Below are positions 10,478-27,100 of a stretch of DNA of 64,000 nucleotides, piece by piece. The number at the start of each line of letters is the position of its first letter. Position 1 is the first letter of the stretch. Below the pieces are notes generated by a model. It was not told the origin of the DNA, made no database searches, and saw only the letters and a list, made by a program, of their open reading frames with translations. A program made the position numbers and the translations under genes. The stretch lies in NCBI RefSeq assembly GCF_947242115.1, contig NC_074718.1, forward strand, positions 45,021,199 to 45,085,198, read 5' to 3'. The stretch comes from Biomphalaria glabrata. Taxonomy: Eukaryota; Mollusca; Gastropoda; Planorbidae.

Positions 10478-11233
10478 CAGTGATGCCCAACCTAATTCGA
10501 CCAGCGGGCCATTTTAATTTCCGACACTCGTGTCGCGGGCCACATGAACGAAAACGTAGGCCTACAAAAACGATAGACTTGAAACCCGTAGATCCTGTGC
10601 TTAATTAATTAATGGGATATTTGAAATGCATATTTTTCCCCGCCTCAGAAGATAGCTTCATTTCTTTACTTAAAATATCAGCAACATTGGGCTTCATCTC
10701 TGTACTTAGAATATGTGCTAGTTTTACAACCGAGTCATTTTCCTGTCTCTTTTTGATAAAATATTCCCATCAATCCTCCAATTTCTAGGCTTAGTTTAGT
10801 TTAACAACCTTTTATTCGCGGCACAAACCAAGAATGCCGTCATATTTGTTTCATAATGTCCTTTTTTTTAAATAGCCAGACTTTCTTTATAAAACAAATA
10901 TGTTGGCCTATTATCATGTTCCACAAAAAAAAGTAAAGAACCGTGTCACTTGTCTTGGTACAAAACGTACATTCTACACTCAGATACCTATTTCATGAAC
11001 GAACAAAAGCTAAATGTCATGGTACCAATCAATCGGGAGAAAAATTGAGGGCTCTAAGCTTCTAACGTAAGTACAGATACATTTTTGCACCTTCTAATTC
11101 TTTTTTTTTTTTTGGGGGGGGGGGGGGGGGGGAAGGGGGGATTTTCTACACTTTGTGCCTACATTTCGGTGGGCCGGATGGAATCACGTCGTGGGCCGGA
11201 TCTGGCCCACGGGCCGTACTTTGGGCATCACTG
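10478..11233. mobile_element. Non-autonomous hAT element H1 with 8-bp target duplication
   Basis: The ends CAGTGATGCCCAACC and TTTGGGCATCACTG are inverted repeats. The element is flanked on both sides by CCCTATGC (10470-10477 and 11234-11241), the 8-bp duplication expected of hAT transposases. It has no transposase frame. A G run of about 20 lies near 11115. A second copy is at 49013-49812. Confidence 0.92.
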
Positions 11234-11929
11234 CCCTATGCCATAAGTGGAATTTCAAATGAAATAATTCTTCAAAGCAGCGTATCGTATCTTAAAATAG
11301 TAATACCATAGACATATAGATCCTATATACACAAATTATATATAGGTCTATGAGTAATACACATCAGTGAATAATAAAAATATTTTTTTTTAGTTTCTTT
11401 TAACTGGAATAAAATGCGAAACTAAAAGATGCAGAGATATTGAGCGGGTTAAACTGTCTACAAGCAAACAACAATAGCGGATCAAAGTTATTCAAAATAA
11501 TCTTGAAGGCTGACTTTAAAAAAAAATGTTGTTTGTTCTTAAAATACACATATAAAATCAATCGTCTGGAATTTTATAATATACAAAGCAGGACAAAAAC
11601 TAAAAACAAGACAAAAAAAATAATGTTATAAACTTGGCTTATTTCATGAATATGTTAGCAAATCATAGGCTGCACAATTAGAGGTTTTAAAATGATTGTA
11701 ATGTGTTGTACGTGTTTTGGGTGTTGCTAGGAGACACTAACAAACACTTTCTTGTCTGTGGTAAGTGCTGGTTTATTCATGTTAGACCGTCCATATATAT
11801 AGACCTAAATGGAATTAAATTATCTCCCCTATCTGTTAATTAGCGCATTCTTTCTACGTGTGAGCAATGTGGGTTACTGGGTTACAATACCAAGACGGGC
11901 CTGACAAAACAATAACATTTACTATCACA
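11234..11929. other. No gene seen
   Basis: AT-rich sequence with poly(A)/poly(T) runs and a small palindrome around ATAGACATATAGATCC. No exon, tRNA or structured repeat was recognised. Confidence 0.4.
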
Positions 11930-12085
11930 GGTGTTCCATCAGAGTTGAAGATAATCTACTTTCTAGTCCAAACCTCTCCGCAGTACGACGGAGGATGGCA
12001 GCGGGCAGGGTATGAACCCGGGATAATCGAGACGACGGAACGAAAGTCCAGCGCGCATACCGCACGACCAAGCAGCCATCCAGAT
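11930..12085 (-). mobile_element. tRNA-derived SINE, family B
   Basis: On the minus strand it has the head GGTCGTGCGGTATGCGCGC (box A-like), then GGGTTCATACCC (box B-like), CCGTCGTACTGCGGAGAGG, and the tail TTCAACTCTGATGGAACACC. Other copies are at 50356-50513, 53046-53210, 60776-60944, 62159-62325 and 62715-62874. Confidence 0.85.
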
Positions 12086-12089
12086 ATTA

Positions 12090-13230
12090 TGTTTATCCTA
12101 TATTTCTCAGACGAAGTGACTTTTTACATCGGTTTATCCATCACGCAAAAAAAATAAAATTTATTGAACATTGCATGTCTTCCAATAGCAGGCCTATTTA
12201 CAGTGGGAAAAAGAAACTTTCCATTGGGTAGGCTAATGTTATTCTATCTTTATTTTTATATGGGACTTAAAGTCAAGTACATCAGTTCGGCAGCAAATAT
12301 TTAAATGAAAACCCCTTATTGCTATATTTTAAACATCACTTCCCCCCCCCCCCCCAACATAGCCCACAAGACGAGTACATTGTACACTGGTACATTTTCT
12401 TTCTTTTTTTTTTTTTAAATAGCGAAATAAGTGTCCATAGTTCAGTTAAAAATGAATAGCACTAAATATTTTTGTTTAGCATGATAAATTAATTTCTTCT
12501 GTTTTCCACGCTCAAAACTCAAACTCATCACAACAAAACGTTTTATCAGCTTTTAAATCAATATCTAGTCAAGTGATTTCTTCTTGGTAGTGATGTTTAG
12601 GCTACTGTATTTACCTTGATTACATATTAGACCTATTTTCTTTCGCGTTTCATGCAACACAATATAAAACATCTTTTTATCAACATTTTAATAAGAACAT
12701 TGCAGTTGTGCAAAGCATGTAGCCTACACTTAGTCGTAATTAAAAATACTCCCCACTTTAAAATCATCTAATTTAAAATGGTCTAGAATATAAATATTAT
12801 TCTATAGAATGTCTAGGCAAAGTAGGAAATGGAGAAATAATTTCTTACTTCGCCTGGAATTTCTATAGAATGCCGGAATTCGCACTTTGCCGGTAACATA
12901 TAGTCAGTAAATGTATACACATATTATATAGACGATTGGGAAGGAGATTTGATTTTACCAGCCGGCAAAGTTGGTAGAATCAAATTAGAGGGTAATCACT
13001 TTAAGCTCTACGGTGTAGGTCATTTAGGAGATGTCAGATAAATATTTTATATATAGCGACTCTTTAAATTGTAATATTACACTAGCAAAACTTGTTTTAA
13101 GGTATTTAAACTTTAAAAAGTTTTAGTTATTAATATTAAACTTCAAAAGATCCAATTATTTACATTTTTCTTCAACATTTTTAGATCATATTTAAAAAAA
13201 AATAACATTAAAATTTTACGGACAAAAAGT
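12090..13230. other. No gene; small inverted-repeat element near 12785-12900
   Basis: Mostly AT-rich unique sequence with a C run at about 12341. Around 12795-12900, ATTCTATAGAATG occurs in opposite halves with AGGCAAAGTAGGAAAT and the ending CACTTTGCCGGTAAC. Similar pieces are at 9700-9840 (CAAAGTACGAA, TCTATAGAA). This suggests a MITE with ends related to TTACTGGCAAAGTACG. Confidence 0.4.
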
Positions 13231-13262
13231 GTGTTAAGACCTCCACCTCGTTGATTTTCTAA

Positions 13263-13308
13263 TCCTTTTCTTCGCCATATTGCGGTGGCAGACGCATCGC
13301 CTCTGCAG
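13263..13308 (+). promoter_or_regulatory. Candidate 5' leader exon of ABCE1 (TOP-like start)
   Basis: A GC-richer island with a pyrimidine start (CCTTTTCTTCGCC), then GCGGTGGCAGACGCATCGCC and a donor CTGCAG|GTACGA. The ABCE1 start codon sits 11 nt inside an exon whose acceptor ends at 14880, so an upstream leader exon must exist. A second GC-richer stretch at 13488-13555 with a GTAAGA donor is an alternative. Transcript data would decide. Confidence 0.35.
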
Positions 13309-13619
13309 GTACGACTCATTATTAGCACGATATTTAATGTTAATTTGTAATAGATCTAATTTATCTTAATTAGACTACATTTTGTCAAGTAACGTTTCAT
13401 TACATAACTTACAAGCTTTTAATATTATATTTATAGATCTAATATTAGTTCAAATAAAATGTTTTTCAATCTTGATCCTCCAGCCACGCTGCCTTTCCGT
13501 ATCGGCACAATCGGCGTATGTTACGATGTTATTTTTACCCGGCGGTGTAAGAAATTCAAATTGATGTTTGTTACAGTGTAAACCACTTACTAAATCTAGA
13601 TTATTCTAGATTATAAATT

Positions 13620-13770
13620 ATATGATTATACACAACAGAACAGACTCCAGTGCCAGTATCCTGAGAGTATCTACTCATTCCTCATTCTCAGATACTGCCA
13701 CTCCACTACTGTACTACTCAGGACTCTACTGGAGTACTGGCAGCCATTTTATATTTGAATTTGGATTGCT
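13620..13770. repeat. Imperfect inverted repeat upstream of ABCE1
   Basis: CCAGTGCCAGTATCCTGAG on the left is partly complementary to CTCAGGACTCTACTGGAG and GTACTGGCAG on the right. It may be a small MITE or a chance hairpin. Confidence 0.35.
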
Positions 13771-14424
13771 GACTTAATGTTCTGACTTGTGATTAAAAAA
13801 AACAACCAAATTAATGAAAATTAGATCTTACTTTATTCTATAAAAATAATTGGTATACCAAATAATTTAATTTATCGTTGTTAAGTCAGTTAAGAATTTA
13901 AGTTACAAATAAATGAGGTTGAAGTTGAAGAGGTGGAGGGTGCATACTGTTAAGTCTAAAGTACTCTAAAGTCTAAGTGTACAAGCAAGCAAATTTCACC
14001 GTTTTACTTTTACCTTAGGCTTTTAACTTTTAATCTAGATCTAGATTAATTCTAGATTAGAATAGATTAGGTGATTGCAAGCTTTCTTGTTGCTTGTCTT
14101 GCTTTTCCAACACAAACGCTTTACAGAAATTGCTCCCCCTGTTTCATTTCTCTGTTGGCCAATACATACATAGCTTACACTGTCTATTTTTAGTGAACTC
14201 TTCCCTACCCTCTCTCCAGTTGCAGTCTCATAGGCTAGCATTTTCTCTAAATAATCTTTACTCTATTGAATGGTGGATCTAGAACTTTTATTGTCCTTAA
14301 TGAGTTTTTGTTTGAGGCTCAACTTTTTTATAGATTTGATTCTATTTGAACTAGACCCATTTCATTTGACACTTAGTTTGATAAGCCAGAACTTGTATTT
14401 GGTGTTTAGTAATCAATTAGATTG

Positions 14425-14645
14425 TGAGGCTCTGTGGCTGAGCAGTAAAGGCTTGGCTTCCGAACCGGGGTTTTGGGTTCAAATCCTGGAGATTTTTAAT
14501 TTCGGAATCATTGGGCTCTAATGGGTTCCTGACATTAGTTAGGGGAAGTAAAGGCGGTAGGTAGTTGTGCTGGCAACATGGCACCCTCATTAACCATGGG
14601 CCACAGAAACATGTCCTTTACATCATCTGCACTATAAATAGCAAA
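14425..14645 (+). mobile_element. tRNA-derived SINE, family A
   Basis: Head GTGGCTGAGCAGTAAAGGC and box B GGGTTCAAATCC are followed by the family body to CATCATCTGCACTATAAATA. It lies just upstream of the ABCE1 start-codon exon, probably within the leader intron. Confidence 0.85.
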
Positions 14646-14891
14646 ATCTGAAAACTTTCTAATCAAATAGTTTTGCAATAATTATGTTCATTCAAATGTC
14701 AGGTTTCAATCTCATTTAGATATGACTCTGAATTATAACCGTTGGCTCGTATATAATGTATTGTCTAATTCAGATAAGAATGAAATGTAAAGAAAATGTA
14801 AAATCTTCACTCTAGATCTAGATTATATGTTAGCAACAAAAAAAAACTTGTCTTCAGAGCTGCTAACGTTTGTTTTTCAGTAAGTCCAATC

Positions 14892-20062
<5,171 letters not shown>

Positions 20063-20965
20063 AACTGGCCTCGCCAAGGGCAGAAACTTGGCATGGTTCA
20101 AGGGCAGTGGTCTGAATATTTGTTGGCTCTGTAATGTCTGTTGTTCATTCCCAGTAGAACTGAGGCTACCCCATGGTGGATCTGCTGTGCACATCAGAGG
20201 AGGCTTTCACTTTAGGATTTGGATTTCATTGGTTTCCCACTTTCATTTCCCCTCGTGGCAAAGTCTCCAGGGGACCTCCATTACTGGCTCCATTATTCTG
20301 CCCAGCCTTTGGCCCATGACTTGTTTAGCCCTAAGTCTTTTTCTTTTACAAAATTCTATTTACATTAAAAAAAATTTTTTGTGGTGATTGTTTTAAAGGT
20401 CTCTTGGATGTTTTTTTGCCCTTATGAGAGTGGGACAGCCCCGGGGTTAGTTTAAATTGGGGTCAAAATTTCAATTAAGCCTCCTCAGCAGTTGTCACAG
20501 CAACACCACTGGGGGAACACAGCAAAGTAACGAAACACCACTGCCCCACAGCTTTGTCTCTAGACAAGGAACTAGACTTCTGGAAGGTGCCAACTCATCT
20601 GTTGGCATGGAACTTGTGCTATATCTTAATTCAATGGTATGGACAAAACTTGTATACTATTTGGGCAATGGATTTTGTTTTCCATTCACACTATTCACTG
20701 TTGAGTATTATAGAATCTAAATATTTAACTTCAAAAGACTTTGCATTATTTATTTGTCATTTGAAAGCAGTTGTTTGTTTTGTTGGTTGAAAGTTGTGTA
20801 ACAATATTAAGTCTAGATTTGTTTATCTAGCTTTGACTTTTTGTCATCACTAAAGCAATTTTAAGAGGCGGACTTCACAGAACTTTTCTATGCTGATGGT
20901 TGCACCTTACTTGCTCACACAGAACATATCTTTTGGTCTTTCAATAAACCTTGGGATAAAAAATG
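20063..20965 (+). other. ABCE1 3' UTR with poly(A) signal at 20943-20948
   Basis: Unique sequence without a frame of its own. The first AATAAA after the stop is in TCAATAAACC (20943-20948). Confidence 0.55.
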
Positions 20966-20994
20966 TCACCTAACAAAACCTCAATTTCATAAGT

Positions 20995-21545
20995 TGACTA
21001 GTGAGAGTGCGACAAAATAAGCCACTCCATCTTTCTACACACATTCTACCATCTCACCACGTTTTTTTATGGCTCTAGAAACGAAAGGCTCCTTGAATGA
21101 ATTAAAGTTCCTCTGCTCTATGATGACAGGACTACCTTATAAATAGCTGTGTTCTACTGGAGGCTGATGTGGACAGTGTAGAAGCATTACTTATTGTGCA
21201 ACAGTTGAGCTGGGCTTGATACATCTTGCTTACCAAAGTGATTTGTTTCAACCTCAAGAGGATGATGTAACAGGTGCCCACTGTAAGCACTAAGATCAAC
21301 TCAGATGCTGTTTGACTCTTCCTGGCATAGAGGAAAGTAGCTGGCAGCAGAGGGCTTCTGTAAGACTCAGTTGTAGAGCTCTCATAAAAGCTGTGTTACT
21401 GGACACACTTGAGGCCCACAGGAAAGCCCCTGGTGGACAACAGCTGCATGAGTTGTGGAAAAAATATGCGGGTCGCAACTGGGCTTGTGTAGCTATGTGA
21501 AACACTGCACTCATTCTTAATCTTTGGAATCGAAGACGTGGCCAT
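20995..21545 (+). mobile_element. LINE 3' end, RTE-like C-terminal domain (decayed)
   Basis: It is related to 4930-5530: CTATGATGACAGGACTACC, a TGTTCTACTGGAGGC segment, AGAGGAAAGTAGCTGGCAGC, then a tail ATGCGGGTCGCAACTGGGC and CTTTGGAATCGAAGACG. The ORF is broken. Confidence 0.65.
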
Positions 21546-22049
21546 TGATTAATTAAATTTAACTAAAACTGCTTTATTGATTCTTAAGGAAATTCGTTGA
21601 TTACAATAACACAACTGACACAGCCCTGAGAGGCTTAAATACTAAGATTTGTTGGAATTGGAGTTTGTGATAGTTGTTTTAAGACATTGCCATTTAAAAA
21701 AAAATGTAGAGTTGGTTGCATCTAGTACCGGTACAAATAAACAGAAACAAAAGGGAAGTACAATTTTGTGTTCAAAGCAACAAGACTTGTTAAATTTTGT
21801 GCAGTTGCAAGTTAAAATATTTATTTAAAACATCAATGGTTCATTAAAAATGAAAACACATTAATATAGGCATCAAATATAAAGAGTGACATAGTGCATC
21901 ATTCAACTATTTGTTTTCCCAAGACTTCATCAGGAGATATTTCAATAATTTGTGGACATTTTTTTAAAAAAAAGTTTAATGTCCATAAGTTGTGCTGGGG
22001 GAGTGGGAGACATCACTGACGGTAGTTGTAACATACGGCACATTAATAA
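21546..22049. other. No gene seen
   Basis: AT-rich sequence between two LINE remnants. No exon, structured repeat or RNA was recognised. Confidence 0.4.
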
Positions 22050-23010
22050 ATTAAAATATTTTGGCATTGATGGTCCATTGCATCAGTGGAGTTAAAGGGT
22101 TTCTGATAGGGAGAGAACAAACTGTAATAATAAATGGCTCTAAATCAACACCGATAACAAACTCGGGTGTACCTCAAGGAACAGTCTTAGGTCCACTACT
22201 ATTTTTAATATACCGGTACATAGTTTTACCAAATAGCATTAGTACAGGAACAAGTCAGATTATTCGCAGACGATTGCATAATTTATAAAACAAGATAACA
22301 GGAATTTTTAAAGAGAATTAGATGGGAATCAAATTGGAGCATGTTTAACCACCCAGAAAAATATCAGTTATTAAGAGTAACAAAAAAAAAACTAAAATTA
22401 ATACCACGTAGGCCTATCTTATTCATGGCAAACCAGTAACACAGACTTTAAAGTCAAATACCTAGGTGTTATAATAAATGAAAAAACTGTCATGGAATCC
22501 CCATATTGATGAAACTACAAAAAAAAATCAAAGCATTAGGGTTTATAAAAAGAAATTTCTATAAATCAAAAACATAACACTTAAAGAAAACATTAAGAAA
22601 CTGGAGCAGACACAAAATAGAGCCGTGAGATTCATAACAAACGAATATTCACATTTGACTAGAGTAACACCTTTAGTAAAATTTAGAAAGCGTTCAGGAT
22701 AGAAGACTTAAAAGTAAAGTAGCAATTATACTTAAAACACTGAACAATAATCTTCAAATACAAAAACAAAATTAAAAAAAATACCCAGACACAAAGATTT
22801 AGGTACATTTCTCGTTCCATATGCTAGGACAAATTTGTATAAATTCTCCTTCTTCCCTAACGCTATTAGAGCATGGAATAGGTTGCCTGAGCTAGCCAGG
22901 AAAACCAGTGACTTGGCAGAATTTAGGTCATTGGTTAATATGCATGACTAAATGCATGACGCGTAGGACGTAACTATCTTCTATTTTGAAGCAACGTCTG
23001 TATTATATAA
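22050..23010 (+). mobile_element. LINE, CR1/Jockey-like reverse transcriptase remnant
   Basis: It encodes GIDGPLHQW-like sequence, GREQTVIINGSKSTPI, then TNSGVPQGTVLGPLLFLIY (RT motif) and a FADDCIIYKT catalytic segment in a shifted frame. It ends with the shared C-terminus FFPNAIRAWNRLPELARK and LAEFRSLVNMHD, then the CGTAGGACGTAAC 3' tail and TATATAAGATA. Several frameshifts are present and the 5' part is missing. Confidence 0.85.
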
Positions 23011-23394
23011 GATACATTAGTTACCGGTATCAGGAAAGGTTGTGTAAAAGCTGCATTGAATAAGGGGCATTATATTGACCTGATATTAGAACTTAAGATA
23101 ATATTCAGTTCAGGTCTGCTTGAAGAGTGGTAAGCAGAACATTTAGATGTTATGTAGCGCTGTAGTATCCTGCTGGATTAGCAGGGCATTGAGAAGAGTA
23201 TGGGATCTTAAGGAAGAAATGATGTTCCTTGGAATTAAGAACACAGGTAGCTAGTATTTAAAAAAAATATGTTAAAGGCAGAATTAAAAATCGTCTAAAA
23301 AAATTGAATGAATTATAACTTCAAGGCAACATAATTTTTAAAGCTTCTATTCTAATTTCTAGTATATTTTTATGCACCCCACCTCTACAGTAGC
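23011..23394. other. No gene seen
   Basis: AT-rich DNA between the LINE end and the 61-bp array. Nothing was recognised. Confidence 0.4.
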
Positions 23395-24130
23395 CAAACA
23401 AACAAAACATTACTACCGACATGTAAAAGTAAAATAGGCAGCCTTGTATGACCAGTGTTAATACAAAACATTACTACCGGGATGTAAAAGTAAAATAGGC
23501 AGCCTTGTATGACCAGTGTTAATACAAAACATTACTACCGGGATGTAAAAGTAAAATAGGCAGCCTTGTATGACCAGTGTTAATACAAAACATTACTACC
23601 GGGATGTAAAAGTAAAATAGGCAGCCTTGTATGACTAGTCTTAATACAAAACATTACTACCGGGATGTAAAAGTAAAATAGGCAGCCTTGTATGACTAGT
23701 CTTAATACAAAACATTACTACCGGGATGTAAAAGTAAAATAGGCAGCCTTGTATGACTAGTCTTAATACAAAACATTACTATCGGCATGTAAAAGTAAAA
23801 TAGGCAGCCTTGTATGACCAGTGTTAATACAAAACATTACTACCGGGATGTAAAAGTAAAATAGGCAGCCTTGTATGACCAGTGTTAATACAAAACATTA
23901 CTACCGGGATGTAAAAGTAAAATAGGCAGCCTTGTATGACCAGTGTTAATACAAAACATTACTACCGGGATGTAAAAGTAAAATAGGCAGCCTTGTATGA
24001 CTAGTCTTAATACAAAACATTACTACCGGGATGTAAAAGTAAAATAGGCAGCCTTGTATGACTAGTCTTAATACAAAACATTACTATCGGTATGTAAAAG
24101 TAAAATAGGCAGCCTTGTATGACCAGTCTT
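23395..24130. repeat. 61-bp minisatellite, ~12 units, just 3' of receptor gene A
   Basis: The unit contains AAAACATTACTACCGGGATG and TAGGCAGCCTTGTATGAC. Two unit types (CCAGTGT and CTAGTCT endings) alternate in blocks, showing block-wise duplication. The array ends 45 bp before the stop codon of gene A, so the mRNA may include it as 3' UTR. Confidence 0.95.
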
Positions 24131-24174
24131 AATATATTAGTTATGGTGTGTGTAATGTAAATCAAGTCTTATTG

Positions 24175-27100
24175 CTAATATATTAACAATATCCAAGCTA
24201 CGCCACTGACAGCCAACAACAAGATGATATTTAGGATCATAAACACCTTGTTTAGTCTTTGGGCCCTGGACGCAGGTTTGTCCAGAGTTGGTGCACAATT
24301 TGTTCCCTGTTTGAGATTGGAGCTCGGCGATCCGGAAGTCTCTAGTCTATCATCCCAAGTCTTGAGAAGCAGGACCACGGCGTTAGCCAGCACTCCAAGG
24401 AAGGATAGGACGAAGAGAGAGCTCAAGTAGACCACTGGAAAGTAAGGCAGGGGAGGAAATTAGAAATTATGCAATTTTACAGTAGCGAATCTACATCAAA
24501 GCTAAAGTATTAATGTTAAAAATTATGAAAACGGTACCAGGCGGTTTAACCCTTAAAGTGCTGAGCTGTTTGGCAATGAAGACATACAAAATGAAATTAC
24601 AATGTTCATGCTTAGAGGCTAAACTACCACACGCATCTTAAGGGTTAAAAGTAGGTGAATGTTTCAAATTATCCACAGGGCACAATTTTGTATCTACCGG
24701 TACGCGGTACAAACAAATTCATTGCACTGAAAAATTTAACGTTTGTGCGAACAGCTATACAAAGGGATTAGATTATACTATTAATTGTGGAGAAAATGCA
24801 ATTTTATTAAAAATTCCTAGAGCATTTGACAAAGTTCACCATAGCCTGCTTAAAAACCTGCTACACAGACTAAAATTGAAATTTAGTAAGGGCAATATTA
24901 GAATATGCATCCTCTGTTTGGGATCCTTCAACTCAAGAAAACATTAAGAAACTGGAACAGACACAAAATAGAGCAGTGAGAAACAAACAAATATTCCAAT
25001 TCGATTAGAGTAACACCTTAAGTAAAATCCCTAAACCTAATGAAATACTCAGAAAGACACATACAACGTGTTCCATAATGTAGAACAAACTTACACAAAT
25101 GCTCCTTCTTCCCTACTGCCATTAGAGCATGGAATGGGTTGCCTGAATCAGCCTGGAAAACCAACGACTTACAAAGTCATTGATTAACATGCATGACTAG
25201 ACTGACACGTGCGTAGGTCGTAATTATTATTATTTTTTTTTTTTGAAGTAACGTCTGCAATGTACGTGTAAGATAATGCCCGTCAATTTTGTCTACTCAG
25301 CATGTTTTTTCATCACAATGTATATTCTGTGAAGTCTACCTCCTGTTATGACATGATTAGGTATTAGTTATTTGTTTCGGGAATAAGGGGAAAGTTTTAC
25401 TTAGCGACAAGTGACGTGACAGATCTTTAAAAAACAAGAACACTCTAAGTGACGCTACAAAGAAGACGCTTCGTGTAGAGCAGTAGAATAGATATACGGA
25501 TTTACGGACATAGCTGACATCGGACAATTCCCTTCTTGATTATTAAATATATTTGTTAAACAACATCAGCGTCGACTACATATTTTGATTGTTTCGGCTT
25601 TTCGCCGGTGTTACTGAAGTAGTTTGAGTTCAGTGTTACTTCTAGTCAGACGTAGATCTACCCTAGATATATTTCATAGAATCAACACCGCGCGGAAGCC
25701 TTAACACTCCTAAATTATACCGGTACGTCCGAAAACATTGCTGCTCAAATCTCTGGATATTCTTTTTTTTTTAGAATTTCAATTTAAAGACATTTTTACC
25801 TGTCTTGCAACCAATTCCTTATATTTGTCTGCCTACTTTTGGACCACATTGTGTTCTTTACTCTTAATTTATTAACATGCTAAATTTGTTAAATGCCTAA
25901 AGCAAAAGGAGGAAATTTTAAAACTTTGCTCCGAAAGCGACAAAACACCGTCAACAGACTCAACACATTACTTAGAAAACTTTTCAGTACCGGTACCGGG
26001 TACATATGAATAATATGATGGAGAGGTGCAGGTACATGTTTGATCACTTTATTGGAAATGGCGTACCGAATGCAAAGAAGGTCCAGTTCACACTTTGATG
26101 AACATTTTTTTTTTATCTCCCTGCTTAGTTGTTAACGAGAATGCTCCTCGCCGAGATTCGAACTCAAGATCCCCCAAAACGTAAGTCGAGCCCATTACCT
26201 GAACATGTTCAATAAGTCAGTTGTTACTAAAAAATGTTGAATTAAGTTCACCAAGCCTGCCAGTAGTTCGGATTTACCAGTAACAAGAGAAGAACAGGCT
26301 ACTGCAGGATTTGTCATTTAAAGCGCCATGTGGCGTTTGCAACTTTTAAAAAACAATATAGAGGTTGTTGACTGCACTACGCGCCAACTTGCTATAACTG
26401 ACATAGAAGCTCGTACCTGGTACGACTGGTCGTATGCGGCTTCAGAACGAGACAGCTGGAGGTCACAAAGGCCGCGGGATATACATTTGAGACCAAAAGA
26501 AAATCCGCTGTCGAGGACAGACGTCGACGGCGAAAAAAAAATCTAAATCGACCACAAGTGGAGAATGGTTATGACTGTCTGGGTGTGGCAAAATATGTAG
26601 GTCACAGGTGGGGCTACGTAACCATGGGAAATACTGCATTTCTCATTAATCTTCGGATTCGAAGACAATCCTTATTTATTATTACTTCTCTCACATTCAA
26701 TGCGGCAGCCAAAGTAGGGTATCAGCCAAACTGTACACCCCATCCCATAATTTTAAACCTTCATACTTTTTTAACTTCCGTCTCATCTTTCTTTTCTTTC
26801 GTTTTTTTTTTTTTTTTTTTTTAAATATTCTACTGCTAGATGCAGCCTACCTAGAACAGAGAGATTTATGGACGTCTGCGGAAGTTTCTCTGAGATGTAA
26901 TCAATTGAGACGGCAAAGGACAGCAGCAGAGTGATGGACACCATTAGCTTTTCTGGCTCCTCAGGTGACAGGAGAAATGGCACAGCACACATGACAGCCA
27001 GCATCGTGATTGGAACCATCACACTGCGCAGAGAACAAAATACCGGTATCTACATTGATCTACAGATATTTAATGGGATATATAGGTCGAGCTACAGATA

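Noticed and set aside
11111-11136. Long G run as a regulatory G-quadruplex
   Set aside because: It lies inside a non-autonomous hAT element and looks like slippage growth; similar G or C runs occur in other repeats here.
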